Origin: Candidatus Termititenax sp.
GTDB lineage: Bacteria; Margulisbacteria; Riflemargulisbacteria; GWF2-35-9; DYQY01
Assembly: GCA_020719045.1 (NCBI GenBank)
Contig: DYQY01000005.1
Span: 62,001-126,000, forward strand
Direction: 5' to 3'
DNA: 64,000 nucleotides
Positions 44,512 through 52,964 of this stretch are shown piece after piece. The first letter of the stretch is position 1; every line of letters starts with the position of its first letter. The position numbers and the translations under genes are program-made. Under the pieces are notes generated by a model. That model had not been told where the DNA came from. It made no database searches and saw only the letters and a program-made list of their open reading frames with translations.

Positions 44512-46104
44512 TTGTTAGCTAATATTAGTTTGCCTACATCCCCAGGAGTATACTTAATGAAAGATGCTTCTGGGGATGTTTTGTATGTGGGCAAAGCTAA
44601 GAATTTAAACAAACGAGTAAAGAGTTATTTCCAGAAGACAGACCACCATCCCAAAATAAGCGTAATGGTAAAGAAAGTTGCTGATGTTGACTACGTATTG
44701 GTAGATAACGAAGCTGAAGCATTAATTCTTGAGAATCGTTTTATAAAAGAATATTATCCTAGATATAACACGAGATTAAAGGACAGTAAAACCTATCCTT
44801 ATTTGAAAATAGATTTAAGTGAAAGATTTCCTAGAGTAATTAAAACAAGACAGATAAGTAAGGATGGGGCTTTGTATTTTGGTCCATATGTCCAGGGTAG
44901 TTTCTTTAAAACACTTCAAGAAATAATTAAGGAAAACTTTAGCTTGAGAAGATGCAGGGTTTTAAGTAAGAAGGGTCCTTGTTTGTATTATCATTTAGGT
45001 TCATGCAAAGCACCTTGTGATAATAAGATCTCAGAGGAATCTTATGGTCAACTAGTTGGAGATGTAGTTGCTTTGTTAGATGGTAGATATAAAGAGTTAA
45101 TTGATGTTTTAAAAGATAGAATGCTTCTTGCAAGCAGTGAGCTTAGGTTTGAGGAAGCTGGGGAAGTTAAAAATCAACTATCAGTATTAGATAATTTGCT
45201 TGTATCTCAAAGGATAGAGATTTTTAGTTTAAATAAGAATGTTGATATGTTTGTATTTGTTGAGCATTTTAATAGCGTCGTGTTTCAAGTATTTAGAGTT
45301 AAGCAAGGATACTTGGCTCAGCAGTTTATACATGAAGTCATTGTTGAAGAGGAAGATGATTTGAGTGCAGTTATTACAAAAGCTTTGGTTCAGTTTTATT
45401 CAATGCATAATGATTATCCAGACTATGTTTATTGGCAGGGTGCTGAGATAAGTGATGAGTTGCTTAGCTTTTTTGAAGATAGGAAGATAAAGAGTTACAC
45501 TAGACCATCAAAAGAACTAAGTGAGCTGTATGATATGTTGCAGAAGAATTCTTATTTTGCTGTGAAGAGGCAGCTTGAAGTTAAGTCAAATATTGATTAT
45601 CCTTTGCTTTCACAAAAACTAAAAGAGTCCTTGTCTTTAAGGAAGTTACCTATGAGTGTAATTGGTTTAGATATTTCACATTTAAGTGGCGAGAACATAG
45701 TTGCATCGTGTGTGTTTTTTCAAGAAGGAGTGCCCAAAAAAGAGCTCTATCGAAAATACAATATTAAGACGGTTTTAGATAACGACGATTTTGCCTCAAT
45801 GTATGAGTTAGCAACAAGGATTTTTTCTAAACTAAATATAGAAAATAGGCCTGATTTAGTTGTTGTTGATGGAGGCAAGGGGCAGTTAAGTTCAGTGCTA
45901 AAAGCATTAGATGACCTTGGCATAACTAATCAAGACATTTGTGCTTTAGCAAAAAAAGAGGAAATTATTTATTTGCCATTTCTTGATGAAGGGTTAAAAT
46001 TAGATGAAAGGGATCATGGACTAAGGTTACTTCAGATGGTTAGGGATGAGGCTCATCGGTTCGCAGTAAATTTTCAAAGAAGAAAAAGGAGTTTTGTTAA
46101 ATAG
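44512..46104 (+). CDS. uvrC: Excinuclease ABC subunit C lacking the C-terminal HhH domain
   Basis: Nucleotide-excision-repair nuclease. TTG at 44512, one base after the rplI stop. The GIY-YIG domain is SPGVYLMKDASGDVLYVGKAKNLNKRV in parts (about residues 8-35), a Cys-rich CRVLSKKGPCLYYHLGSCKAPC segment follows (seen as GPCLYYHLGSCKAPC), then UVR and the RNase-H-like endonuclease with GLDISH, DLVVVDGGKGQL and DEAHRFAV. The protein stops at residue 530, right after the RRKRS segment where other UvrC continue with a helix-hairpin-helix domain of about 60-70 residues. The next gene starts on the stop codon, so this end is natural. Confidence 0.92.
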   Translation: MLANISLPTSPGVYLMKDASGDVLYVGKAKNLNKRVKSYFQKTDHHPKISVMVKKVADVDYVLVDNEAEALILENRFIKEYYPRYNTRLKDSKTYPYLKIDLSERFPRVIKTRQISKDGALYFGPYVQGSFFKTLQEIIKENFSLRRCRVLSKKGPCLYYHLGSCKAPCDNKISEESYGQLVGDVVALLDGRYKELIDVLKDRMLLASSELRFEEAGEVKNQLSVLDNLLVSQRIEIFSLNKNVDMFVFVEHFNSVVFQVFRVKQGYLAQQFIHEVIVEEEDDLSAVITKALVQFYSMHNDYPDYVYWQGAEISDELLSFFEDRKIKSYTRPSKELSELYDMLQKNSYFAVKRQLEVKSNIDYPLLSQKLKESLSLRKLPMSVIGLDISHLSGENIVASCVFFQEGVPKKELYRKYNIKTVLDNDDFASMYELATRIFSKLNIENRPDLVVVDGGKGQLSSVLKALDDLGITNQDICALAKKEEIIYLPFLDEGLKLDERDHGLRLLQMVRDEAHRFAVNFQRRKRSFVK

Positions 46105-47231
46105 TGAAAATTATTCTACGTTTACTAATTGTATTATTGTTTAGCTTTGCTTTTTGTGCAGACTTTGACTCAAGGATAAAAGAAAAGAAACAAGAACTTG
46201 AAAGCATCTATGATGAGATAACTAAACAAAGGGTCATGATTAATGAAACTGACCGTAAAGCAAAGCAAGTCGCAGATGAAATAGCAGCAATTGAAAAATT
46301 ACTTAGACAACAGAATATATTACTAGCAAGAGTTGAGGAACAGCAGAAAGCTGTTGAGAAGGAAGCTAATTGGTTAGAGCAAGAAATAGATAAAGACAGA
46401 AAATTGTTTAATCAAATTTTAGATGAATTAAACAGTAAATATTACTTTTATTATAAGCTAAGCAATACAGACTTAATAGAACAGTTAGTTGAACATAGTG
46501 CGTTAACCGACCAGATTAATATCAATTATATGTTAGAGTTTTTAATAAGTATGGATGTTTCCTTTTTGACTGACATTAAAAAGAGAAGTGATAGCTTAAA
46601 GTACAAAGGGTACAGGCTTGAGGCTCAGTTGGATATTTTAACAGAGCGTCAAATAGCTATTAACACTTTAAAAAATAGCATACTTGATAATAATAATAAG
46701 AAGAAGAGTCTTTATAATCAGCTTTTATATCAGAAAAGTGAATATGAAAAGAAGGCTAAGAGTTTGCTAGAAGACTCCAAGAAAATTGAAGAGTTGATAG
46801 TAAGCTTACAAAAAGCTAAGCAAACAGCTCAAATGGGAGATGGAAAGTATATATGGCCTGTTCTAGGCAATATTACTTCTTTATTCGGAGAACGGTTTCA
46901 TCCAATATTAAGAGTAAAGACAACTCATACAGGGATTGATATCGGGGCTCCAAGTGGTAGGCCAGTATTCGCAGTAGATGATGGAGTTGTTTTATATTCA
47001 GGTAGATGGGGTAATTATGGCAACGTAGTTATTTTGGACCATGGTAATAATACAACGACATTATATGCTCACTTATCAAAGTATCTTGTAAAGAACAACG
47101 TTACAGTTAAAAAGGGTACAGTTATTGGTTTAGTTGGTTCAACTGGATTATCGACAGGGCCACATCTTCATTTTGAGGTTAGAAAAAGTGGTAAAGTCCA
47201 AGATCCATTAATCTATTTACCTAAAAGATAA
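46104..47231 (+). CDS. EnvC-like M23 (LytM) peptidase with coiled coil
   Basis: The GTG at 46104 overlaps the uvrC stop. The 375-residue protein has a signal peptide (ILRLLIVLLFSFAFCA), a long coiled coil (about residues 22-245) and a C-terminal M23 domain: FGERFHPI, HTGIDIGAPSGRPV, HGNNTTTLYAHL and GPHLHFEVRKSG. The zinc ligands (HxxxD and HxH) are present, so unlike EnvC it may be an active endopeptidase. EnvC-type proteins work with FtsEX, whose genes are at 22185-23748. Confidence 0.92.
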   Translation: MKIILRLLIVLLFSFAFCADFDSRIKEKKQELESIYDEITKQRVMINETDRKAKQVADEIAAIEKLLRQQNILLARVEEQQKAVEKEANWLEQEIDKDRKLFNQILDELNSKYYFYYKLSNTDLIEQLVEHSALTDQININYMLEFLISMDVSFLTDIKKRSDSLKYKGYRLEAQLDILTERQIAINTLKNSILDNNNKKKSLYNQLLYQKSEYEKKAKSLLEDSKKIEELIVSLQKAKQTAQMGDGKYIWPVLGNITSLFGERFHPILRVKTTHTGIDIGAPSGRPVFAVDDGVVLYSGRWGNYGNVVILDHGNNTTTLYAHLSKYLVKNNVTVKKGTVIGLVGSTGLSTGPHLHFEVRKSGKVQDPLIYLPKR

Positions 47232-47241
47232 TGAATAGTAA

Positions 47242-47270
47242 TTGTCAAAAGATTAAAATCTTTATAAGAT
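47242..47270 (+). promoter_or_regulatory. Leaderless promoter of ctpA
   Basis: TTGTCA (47242-47247), a 17-base spacer and TAAGAT (47265-47270) lie six bases before the ctpA ATG, in the 45-base gap after the M23 gene. Confidence 0.55.
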
Positions 47271-47276
47271 ACAACT

Positions 47277-48446
47277 ATGCTTAAATATAGATGGTTAATT
47301 CTGCTATCCTTTTTGTTGACTTTTGGGTTCAGTGCTAATACTAATAATCTCTCAACCACCAGCTGGAAATTACAAATATTAAAGGTTTTTGATATTATTG
47401 AGCATCAATATGTCGAAGATAGTATAGAGGATGAACAACTTGTTCATGGTGCTATTGAAGGCATGCTTAATTCATTAAATGACCCATATACTAGATTTTT
47501 AAAACCAACAGGCTTTTCAGAATTAAAGACTAATCTTCAAGGTAATTTTTATGGTATTGGTATTCATATCGGGCTTAAAGATGGTAAGTTGGTGGTTATA
47601 TCTCCAATGGAAGACACCCCAGCATATAAGGCAGGGCTTAAGTCATTTGATATAATCTCATCAATTAATAGTAAATCAACAACAGGTATATCGTTGGAAG
47701 AAGCAGTTTCCAAGATAAGAGGAGAAAAAGGTACCTCAGTTGTATTGGGGATACATAGAGAGACTAATTCTAGTAATTTTAATGTTCAAATTACTAGAGA
47801 CATTATACAAATTAAGAGTATAAAAGAAAGTGTAATGCTTAAGAATAATGTTGGATATATCAGGTTAATGACTTTTGAGAGCAAGGATACATATACTCAA
47901 CTTAAGGATGCTATCCTCAAGCTTAAGAAGGATGGAATGGAAAAGCTTATTTTAGATGTTAGGTATAATGGTGGTGGGTTATTGCACAATGCTTTGGATA
48001 TAGCAGGTTTATTCATTGGTAGTAAGGTAGTAGTTAAAACAGTTGATAGAAAGGGTGACTCGTTGGAATTGCATTCTACAAAGCCAAATTCTCAAATATT
48101 TTCTGGACCTTTAATTATTCTTGTAAATGGTGCATCAGCTTCTGCATCAGAGATTCTAGCAGGTGCGATTAGGGATAATAATAGAGGAATTGTAATGGGT
48201 ACTCAAACGTTTGGTAAGGCATCTGTACAGGAAGTTATTCCATTGCAAGATGAATCTGCTATACTTCTTACAACAGCCAAATACTTAACACCAAAAGGTT
48301 CTGACATTAACAAAATTGGAATTACTCCTGATGTAGTTGTAAACATTCCATCTGAAGATATTAAACTGATTCAAGAGGGAAAGTATGAATATTCTTTAGA
48401 GAAGGACTTTCAAGTTCAGCAGGCATTAAATTATTTTAAAAAATAA
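47277..48446 (+). CDS. ctpA: Carboxyl-terminal processing protease (S41 family)
   Basis: A 389-residue periplasmic serine protease: signal peptide (WLILLSFLLTFGFSA), N-terminal helical region with GAIEGMLNSLNDPYTRFL, a PDZ domain (about residues 95-165) and the S41 catalytic core with the Ser in NGASASASEILAGA (about residue 285) and the Lys in GTQTFGKASVQ. Such proteases trim or degrade envelope proteins and wall hydrolases. It overlaps the next gene by one base. Confidence 0.95.
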   Translation: MLKYRWLILLSFLLTFGFSANTNNLSTTSWKLQILKVFDIIEHQYVEDSIEDEQLVHGAIEGMLNSLNDPYTRFLKPTGFSELKTNLQGNFYGIGIHIGLKDGKLVVISPMEDTPAYKAGLKSFDIISSINSKSTTGISLEEAVSKIRGEKGTSVVLGIHRETNSSNFNVQITRDIIQIKSIKESVMLKNNVGYIRLMTFESKDTYTQLKDAILKLKKDGMEKLILDVRYNGGGLLHNALDIAGLFIGSKVVVKTVDRKGDSLELHSTKPNSQIFSGPLIILVNGASASASEILAGAIRDNNRGIVMGTQTFGKASVQEVIPLQDESAILLTTAKYLTPKGSDINKIGITPDVVVNIPSEDIKLIQEGKYEYSLEKDFQVQQALNYFKK

Positions 48447-49375
48447 TGAAAAGAAAATTTAACCTTGGGCTAGGTTTATTTTTATTGTTTATATTTTTCA
48501 CAGTTATTAATTCATTATTTTTTTTAGTTAAATATATTATGCTCGAGATGGAGGCTGAACAGTACATCCAAGAAGAGGTATATGTTGAGAAAGAAGTTAA
48601 GGCTACTCAAAATGTAGCTATTGTAGTTACTCCAAGCGTAGTTCCTGTTAAAAAGTCAAAAAACAAAGGTAAACCAAAGAAGATAGCGATAGTTATTAAT
48701 GATCTTGGGGCAAGGACGGTAAGGTATTATCTTTTAGATTTAATGGAGAATAAGCTTAATTTAGCGATTATTCCAGGCGAGATGCATTCAGTTGATATGA
48801 TTAAGTTCTATAAGATGAAGAGTAATTATGAGTTGATTATGCATATGCCAATGGGTTTTTATAATACGGATGAAGATAAAGAAAGTCCAGGGCATAAAAG
48901 GGAGGCTTATAAGTATTTTATTCAGAATAGGGATAATAAGAAGACAATAAATAAAAAGTTAGATGATGCATACAATGTATTGTTGGCTGCCGGTGGTGTA
49001 GTTGGAATTAATAACCATATGGGTTCTTATGTCACTTCCTCAAGAGATATGGTTAATCCGATTGTTAAATGGGCAAAGCGGAAACAACTATACGTTTTAG
49101 ATAGCTTGTCCGCTCCTTCCTCTTTGCTTTATGAGCAAGCAAGAAAGACGAAGGTAAAAGCTGCGTATAATCAAGTATTTTTGGATAGTATTGATGACCC
49201 TGAAGAGATAAAAAAACAACTAGCACAGGTTGAAAAGATAGCTGATAGTGATGGGCAGGTTATTGCTATTGGTCACATAGGTAAGCAGTATACAATGGAA
49301 GTTTTATTTGAGTGGATGCCTCAGGCTGTTGAGCGAGGTTACACTTTTGTGTTTGTATCAGAATTAGTACAATAA
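48446..49375 (+). CDS. Divergent polysaccharide deacetylase family protein (YibQ-like)
   Basis: A 309-residue protein with one N-terminal membrane helix (about residues 8-30) and a COG2861/divergent polysaccharide deacetylase domain: KIAIVINDLGARTVRY, LAIIPGEMHSVDM, LIMHMPMGFY, INNHMGSYVTSSRDMV, and IGHIGKQYT near the C-terminus. It is in a run of cell-wall genes (M23, ctpA, then mltG), so it probably acts on envelope polysaccharide. Substrate unknown. Confidence 0.88.
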   Translation: MKRKFNLGLGLFLLFIFFTVINSLFFLVKYIMLEMEAEQYIQEEVYVEKEVKATQNVAIVVTPSVVPVKKSKNKGKPKKIAIVINDLGARTVRYYLLDLMENKLNLAIIPGEMHSVDMIKFYKMKSNYELIMHMPMGFYNTDEDKESPGHKREAYKYFIQNRDNKKTINKKLDDAYNVLLAAGGVVGINNHMGSYVTSSRDMVNPIVKWAKRKQLYVLDSLSAPSSLLYEQARKTKVKAAYNQVFLDSIDDPEEIKKQLAQVEKIADSDGQVIAIGHIGKQYTMEVLFEWMPQAVERGYTFVFVSELVQ

Positions 49376-49386
49376 GAAGTTTTTAG

Positions 49387-50388
49387 TTACTCGTGATAGT
49401 ATTTCTTTGTCCAGTTAATGTGTTCTCTTTCAGTTCTGGAAAAATGATGCGTACCATCTTTATTGGACACAAAGAATAAATAATTGTGTTTTCCTGGGTT
49501 CAGTGCTGCTTCTATTGATGCTATCCCTGGGTTGCTTATTGGAGTTGGTGGTAACCCAGAATAAATATAGGTGTTGTATGCATTTTCTATTCTTGTGTCA
49601 GTAAAAGACAGGTCAACCACTCTTGGGAGTCCTTCAAGTTTTCTTGCATAATGAATTGTTGGACAAGAGCCAAGCGTCATATTGCGATTCATTCTATTTA
49701 AGAAAACACCTGCAACCATAGCTCTTTCGTTTGCGGTAGTAGTTTCTTCTTCAACAATAGAGGCTAAGGAAATAATGTTATAAAGTTTCAGCGGTGTTCC
49801 GTTTCTTCTTGGCAAAGTTCCATTTTGTTTACTTAATTCATATGCAGGAAGCGCTTTGTTCTTGAAGCACATTAGCATTGCATGAACCATTTCTTCTATG
49901 GTCATGTCGTAATCTATCATATATGTGTCTGGAAACAAGAAACCCTCTAACTTGGTAATCTCAGGTTCATTGTATAGTTCTGGAATGCTTTTTAGTAAAG
50001 GTAGAAATTGGTCTCTGTTTGTTGCAAAAGCGTAGAATGCTCCTTTAGATATTAGTTCTTTTTTGACTAAAAGGTCATCTATTTGAAATAGGTTGTATCC
50101 TTCAGGTATCGTGACTTTAGCATGCACAACGTTTTGAGGGTTTTGAAGCTGATCGATAATTTTTAGATAGCTAGTATCTGGGTTAAGTTTGATTCTTCCA
50201 GGGATGAAGGTATGTTCTTTATTAAATACTTTTACCAATAGTTTGAACTTTAACTCACTGTTAATTATTTTATTTTCTTTGAGTATTCTTGATACACTAG
50301 ATGCAGAGGCACCTTTAGGTATTTTTACATATACCGTGGAACTAAACGCGAGGTTTAGTATGAGTAATAAGCAAAAAAGCTTCTTCAT
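49387..50388 (-). CDS. mltG: Endolytic murein transglycosylase
   Basis: Cleaves nascent peptidoglycan strands at the membrane. The 333-residue YceG/MltG protein has an N-terminal signal or membrane helix, a LysM-like region (VKIPKGASASSVSRIL), LEGFLFPDTY (about residue 145), the catalytic Glu in SLASIVEEET (about residue 202), VFLNRM and LPPTPISNPGIASIEAALNP. Convergent with the preceding deacetylase. Confidence 0.95.
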   Translation of the reverse strand: MKKLFCLLLILNLAFSSTVYVKIPKGASASSVSRILKENKIINSELKFKLLVKVFNKEHTFIPGRIKLNPDTSYLKIIDQLQNPQNVVHAKVTIPEGYNLFQIDDLLVKKELISKGAFYAFATNRDQFLPLLKSIPELYNEPEITKLEGFLFPDTYMIDYDMTIEEMVHAMLMCFKNKALPAYELSKQNGTLPRRNGTPLKLYNIISLASIVEEETTTANERAMVAGVFLNRMNRNMTLGSCPTIHYARKLEGLPRVVDLSFTDTRIENAYNTYIYSGLPPTPISNPGIASIEAALNPGKHNYLFFVSNKDGTHHFSRTEREHINWTKKYYHE

Positions 50389-50394
50389 AAAAGT

Positions 50395-50400
50395 ATTATA
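50395..50400 (-). promoter_or_regulatory. -10 box of leaderless mltG promoter
   Basis: On the minus strand TATAAT is followed by six bases (ACTTTT) and the mltG ATG. No ribosome-binding site; the -35 region is weak. Confidence 0.55.
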
Positions 50401-50461
50401 AATTCCATTTGTTTAATATACTAATCGGAATTATTTAGTTTTTATTTCAGATACTTATGCG

Positions 50462-50470
50462 TGGTATACT
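50462..50470 (+). promoter_or_regulatory. Extended -10 box for the methyltransferase gene
   Basis: TGG plus TATACT, about 35 bases before the ATG at 50506, followed by a GAAGGAGA ribosome-binding site. This is a conventional leadered promoter. Confidence 0.5.
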
Positions 50471-50505
50471 TGCTTTATTAGATAAGCAGATGAAGGAGAT
50501 ATTTT

Positions 50506-51066
50506 ATGCATATTTTTAATCCAAAAGATTTTCAAAAACTACTTAGTCCTGAAAGACATAGCATTATTAATCCAGTAACTACCTTGACTCAGATAGGACT
50601 TAAAGAGGGAGATACTTTTTTGGACTTTGGTTGTGGTCCAGGGTTTTTTACGGTTCCTGCATCAAACATTGTTAAGAGTTCAGGCAAAATATTTGCTTTG
50701 GATATTTTCGATGAAATGTTGCAAGAGTTAGCAAAGAGCGAACTGAAAGCACCTACTGAATTTGTTAAGTTATTTGATTCGACGATTCCTTTAGTTGATG
50801 AAGTTGCAAATATTGTTTTTATGGCTTTTGTTCTTCATGAGGTAATTGATAAAGAAAAGGTATTGTCAGAATTATACAGGGTTACAATGCCAAAAGGTAA
50901 AATTGCAGTGATTGAGTGGAATGAAATACATGCTGGTAAAGGGCCAGATTTGGGTGAGAGAGTATCGTCCAAAGAAGCAATTAAAGTATTAGAAAATGCA
51001 GGATTTAAGGACATTATTTATAAAGAAATTAACCCTTATCATTATCTTGTTGTTGGCAGTAAATAG
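50506..51066 (+). CDS. Class I SAM-dependent methyltransferase
   Basis: A 186-residue Methyltransf_11/UbiE-like protein: motif I FLDFGCGPGFFTVPAS (about residue 39), an acidic strand-2 end FALDIFDEML, and FMAFVLHEVIDKEKVLSELYRV. Substrate not identifiable. The 3' end contains the promoter of the following antiporter gene. Confidence 0.88.
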   Translation: MHIFNPKDFQKLLSPERHSIINPVTTLTQIGLKEGDTFLDFGCGPGFFTVPASNIVKSSGKIFALDIFDEMLQELAKSELKAPTEFVKLFDSTIPLVDEVANIVFMAFVLHEVIDKEKVLSELYRVTMPKGKIAVIEWNEIHAGKGPDLGERVSSKEAIKVLENAGFKDIIYKEINPYHYLVVGSK

Positions 51067-51075
51067 AAGTATAAT
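51047..51075 (+). promoter_or_regulatory. Leaderless promoter of antiporter gene
   Basis: TTGTTG (51047-51052), a 17-base spacer and TATAAT (51070-51075) lie seven bases before the ATG at 51083. The -35 box is inside the end of the methyltransferase gene. Confidence 0.65.
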
Positions 51076-51082
51076 AGCTCAG

Positions 51083-52042
51083 ATGATTAATTTATTGCTT
51101 TTTATTATTGGGTTAGTGTTCCTTGTTAAAGGTGCTGATTTTTTAGTTGATGGCTCGGCATCTATTGCTAAGAAACTTAATATTTCAAGTATAGTTATTG
51201 GTTTAACTATTGTTGCTTTTGGAACTTCTACACCAGAACTTATTGTTAATATTTTTGCAAGTGCACAGGGTAATAGCGAAATAGCCATTGGTAATGTTCT
51301 TGGTAGTAATATAGCAAACATACTCTTAATACTTGGAATCTCTGCAATTATTTTTCCAATAACGGCTAAAAAGAATACTGTTTTAAAAGAAGTTCCTTTT
51401 AGTTTACTAGCAATTCTTATTTTAGGTGTTATGGCTAATGATATGCTTATTGATGGCGGAACGTTTTCTGGTATAACGAGAATAGATGGAATTGTTCTTT
51501 TGGGTTTTTTTGTTATCTTTCTTGTCTATACTTTCGGAATTACAAAGTCTGATGATGACATTGTTGAAAAAGATCCAATTAAGCTTTTTAGTTTTCCAGT
51601 TTCTATTTTTTTAATAATTGGTGGATTAATAGGGTTGATGATTGGCGGGAAGTTGATAGTTGATGCAGCAGTAAGATTGGCTGAATTCTTTAACATTAGT
51701 CAATCATTAATTGGACTAACAGTCGTAGCGATTGGAACATCTTTGCCTGAGTTAGCTACTTCAGCTATTGCCGCGTATAAGAAACAATCCGATATAGCTA
51801 TTGGAAATGCTGTTGGATCAAATATTTTTAATGTTTTTTTAGTGTTAGGTATAAGTGCAACTATTCGTCCATTACCCTTTAGTACTAGCTCTAATGGTGA
51901 TATCGCAATGACCATTTTGGCAAGTGTAGTTTTATTTGGAGTTATGGTTGTTGGTAAACGAAGAGTTATTGAGCGTTATCAAGGTGTATTGATGGTTTTA
52001 ACTTATATTGCATATGTTGCAGTGTTGGTAGTCACCAAGTAA
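51083..52042 (+). CDS. Calcium/sodium antiporter (CaCA family, YrbG-like)
   Basis: The ATG at 51083 is set by the promoter seven bases upstream; a longer frame into the methyltransferase gene would add a spurious N-terminus. The 319-residue protein has about ten membrane helices and the two inverted alpha-repeats of the family: TIVAFGTSTPELIVN with GNVLGSNIANILL, and TVVAIGTSLPELATS with GNAVGSNIFNVFL. It exchanges Ca2+ or another cation across the cytoplasmic membrane. Confidence 0.95.
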   Translation: MINLLLFIIGLVFLVKGADFLVDGSASIAKKLNISSIVIGLTIVAFGTSTPELIVNIFASAQGNSEIAIGNVLGSNIANILLILGISAIIFPITAKKNTVLKEVPFSLLAILILGVMANDMLIDGGTFSGITRIDGIVLLGFFVIFLVYTFGITKSDDDIVEKDPIKLFSFPVSIFLIIGGLIGLMIGGKLIVDAAVRLAEFFNISQSLIGLTVVAIGTSLPELATSAIAAYKKQSDIAIGNAVGSNIFNVFLVLGISATIRPLPFSTSSNGDIAMTILASVVLFGVMVVGKRRVIERYQGVLMVLTYIAYVAVLVVTK

Positions 52043-52268
52043 CGCTTTTAATAAGGGCTCATTGCCGCCCTTATTAATCCTGCTAGCACTGAGGCTTCAG
52101 TTCTTAGATTAAGTAAATCTTATTCCACTAATGGACAAATTCGCCTGTCCTGGCTCAGTTGTCCTGAAAAATCGTCCTGATTTTTCTACGCTTTATTCGC
52201 TAACTTAATCTACAGCACTTCTCGCACAGTGACTAATGAATAGTGGGAAACCGTTTATTTTGCCATAA
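52043..52268. other. Non-coding stretch with several inverted repeats
   Basis: About 225 bases of unusually GC-balanced, structured sequence. After the terminator-like hairpin there is ACTGA/TCAGT around GGCT (about 52088-52101), and TAGATTAAGT (about 52107-52116) is complementary to ACTTAATCTA about 85 bases on. No convincing reading frame or ribosome-binding site was seen. It may be a structured RNA, a decayed mobile element or a repeat. Confidence 0.4.
52048..52077 (+). terminator. Hairpin after antiporter gene
   Basis: TTAATAAGGGC (52048-52058) and GCCCTTATTAA (52067-52077) form a perfect 11-bp stem with an eight-base loop, six bases after the stop codon. No T-run follows on the + strand. 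Confidence 0.55.
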
Positions 52269-52297
52269 TTGTTTTATGTATAAGCTTAACCTATAAT
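52269..52297 (+). promoter_or_regulatory. Leaderless promoter of first accessory gene
   Basis: TTGTTT (52269-52274), a 17-base spacer and TATAAT (52292-52297) are followed by six bases and the ATG at 52304. A GTG adjoins the -10 box and is unlikely to be the start. Confidence 0.6.
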
Positions 52298-52303
52298 GTG
52301 ATT

Positions 52304-52924
52304 ATGGAACGATTAATGATGATTATACAAAAAATAGAAAAACATCCGATTTATATTCTTATAGGAATACTGGTAACAATTTATACTTTTGTTCAACCTT
52401 TTAGAGAGTTAATAAAATATTTAGTAATTGGAAGTATAAATGTAATAATATTTGTTTTAAAACAAGCAATAGTTCCTATTCCAATAAATGGATTATTTAT
52501 AATAATTTATAGTTTTTTTATGATGGGGGTCATATATTTGTTTTTTTTAAGAAAGTCTAAACAACGAGACAAATTAGAGGACTCACATATAGTAGAAAAC
52601 TTAGTTGAATTACCTAAAGAAAATTTAGTTGATAAAACGGAAAAACCAAAAAGATTTAGTATGGTAATTGAAGATATATTGTGGGAATTTGTTTATGATG
52701 GTGGAAATGTTTATCCGTTTTGTAATAAATGTCAAACACCACTTAAATTTAATGAATACCATAATTTAAATTCAGGTTATTACGATACAAGTTTATTTTG
52801 TGATACATGCAAAGGCATACAGCACACTTATAAAAACTCATTTAAAAGTGGTGTGGTTGAGTCTATTAGAAATCAAATTGCTGGAGAACTTCGTAGAAGA
52901 GCTAAAGATAATAAAAGTGAATAA
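52304..52924 (+). CDS. Unrecognised membrane protein with C-terminal zinc-ribbon-like motif
   Basis: No family was recognised. The 206-residue protein has two or three membrane helices (about residues 15-33, 43-60 and 68-85), a charged linker, and a cytosolic part with two CxxC pairs, FCNKCQTPL (about residue 142) and FCDTCKG (about residue 168), as in a zinc ribbon. It is followed 40 bases later by another unrecognised gene; both sit in an accessory pocket between the antiporter and ruvX. The region reads more AT-rich than the neighbours. Start set by the leaderless promoter. Confidence 0.7.
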   Translation: MERLMMIIQKIEKHPIYILIGILVTIYTFVQPFRELIKYLVIGSINVIIFVLKQAIVPIPINGLFIIIYSFFMMGVIYLFFLRKSKQRDKLEDSHIVENLVELPKENLVDKTEKPKRFSMVIEDILWEFVYDGGNVYPFCNKCQTPLKFNEYHNLNSGYYDTSLFCDTCKGIQHTYKNSFKSGVVESIRNQIAGELRRRAKDNKSE

Positions 52925-52964
52925 TAAAGTTTGATTATAGAAAGCTATAAATTGAGAAGGAAAA

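Noticed and set aside
46020-46110. UvrC truncated by a frameshift with the HhH domain in another frame
   Set aside because: The following sequence in all frames reads as the next gene (signal peptide and coiled coil), not as HhH motifs.
51083-52042. Antiporter gene starting about 87 bases earlier inside the methyltransferase gene
   Set aside because: The longer start would lie upstream of the -10 box and adds a segment unlike the family N-terminus.
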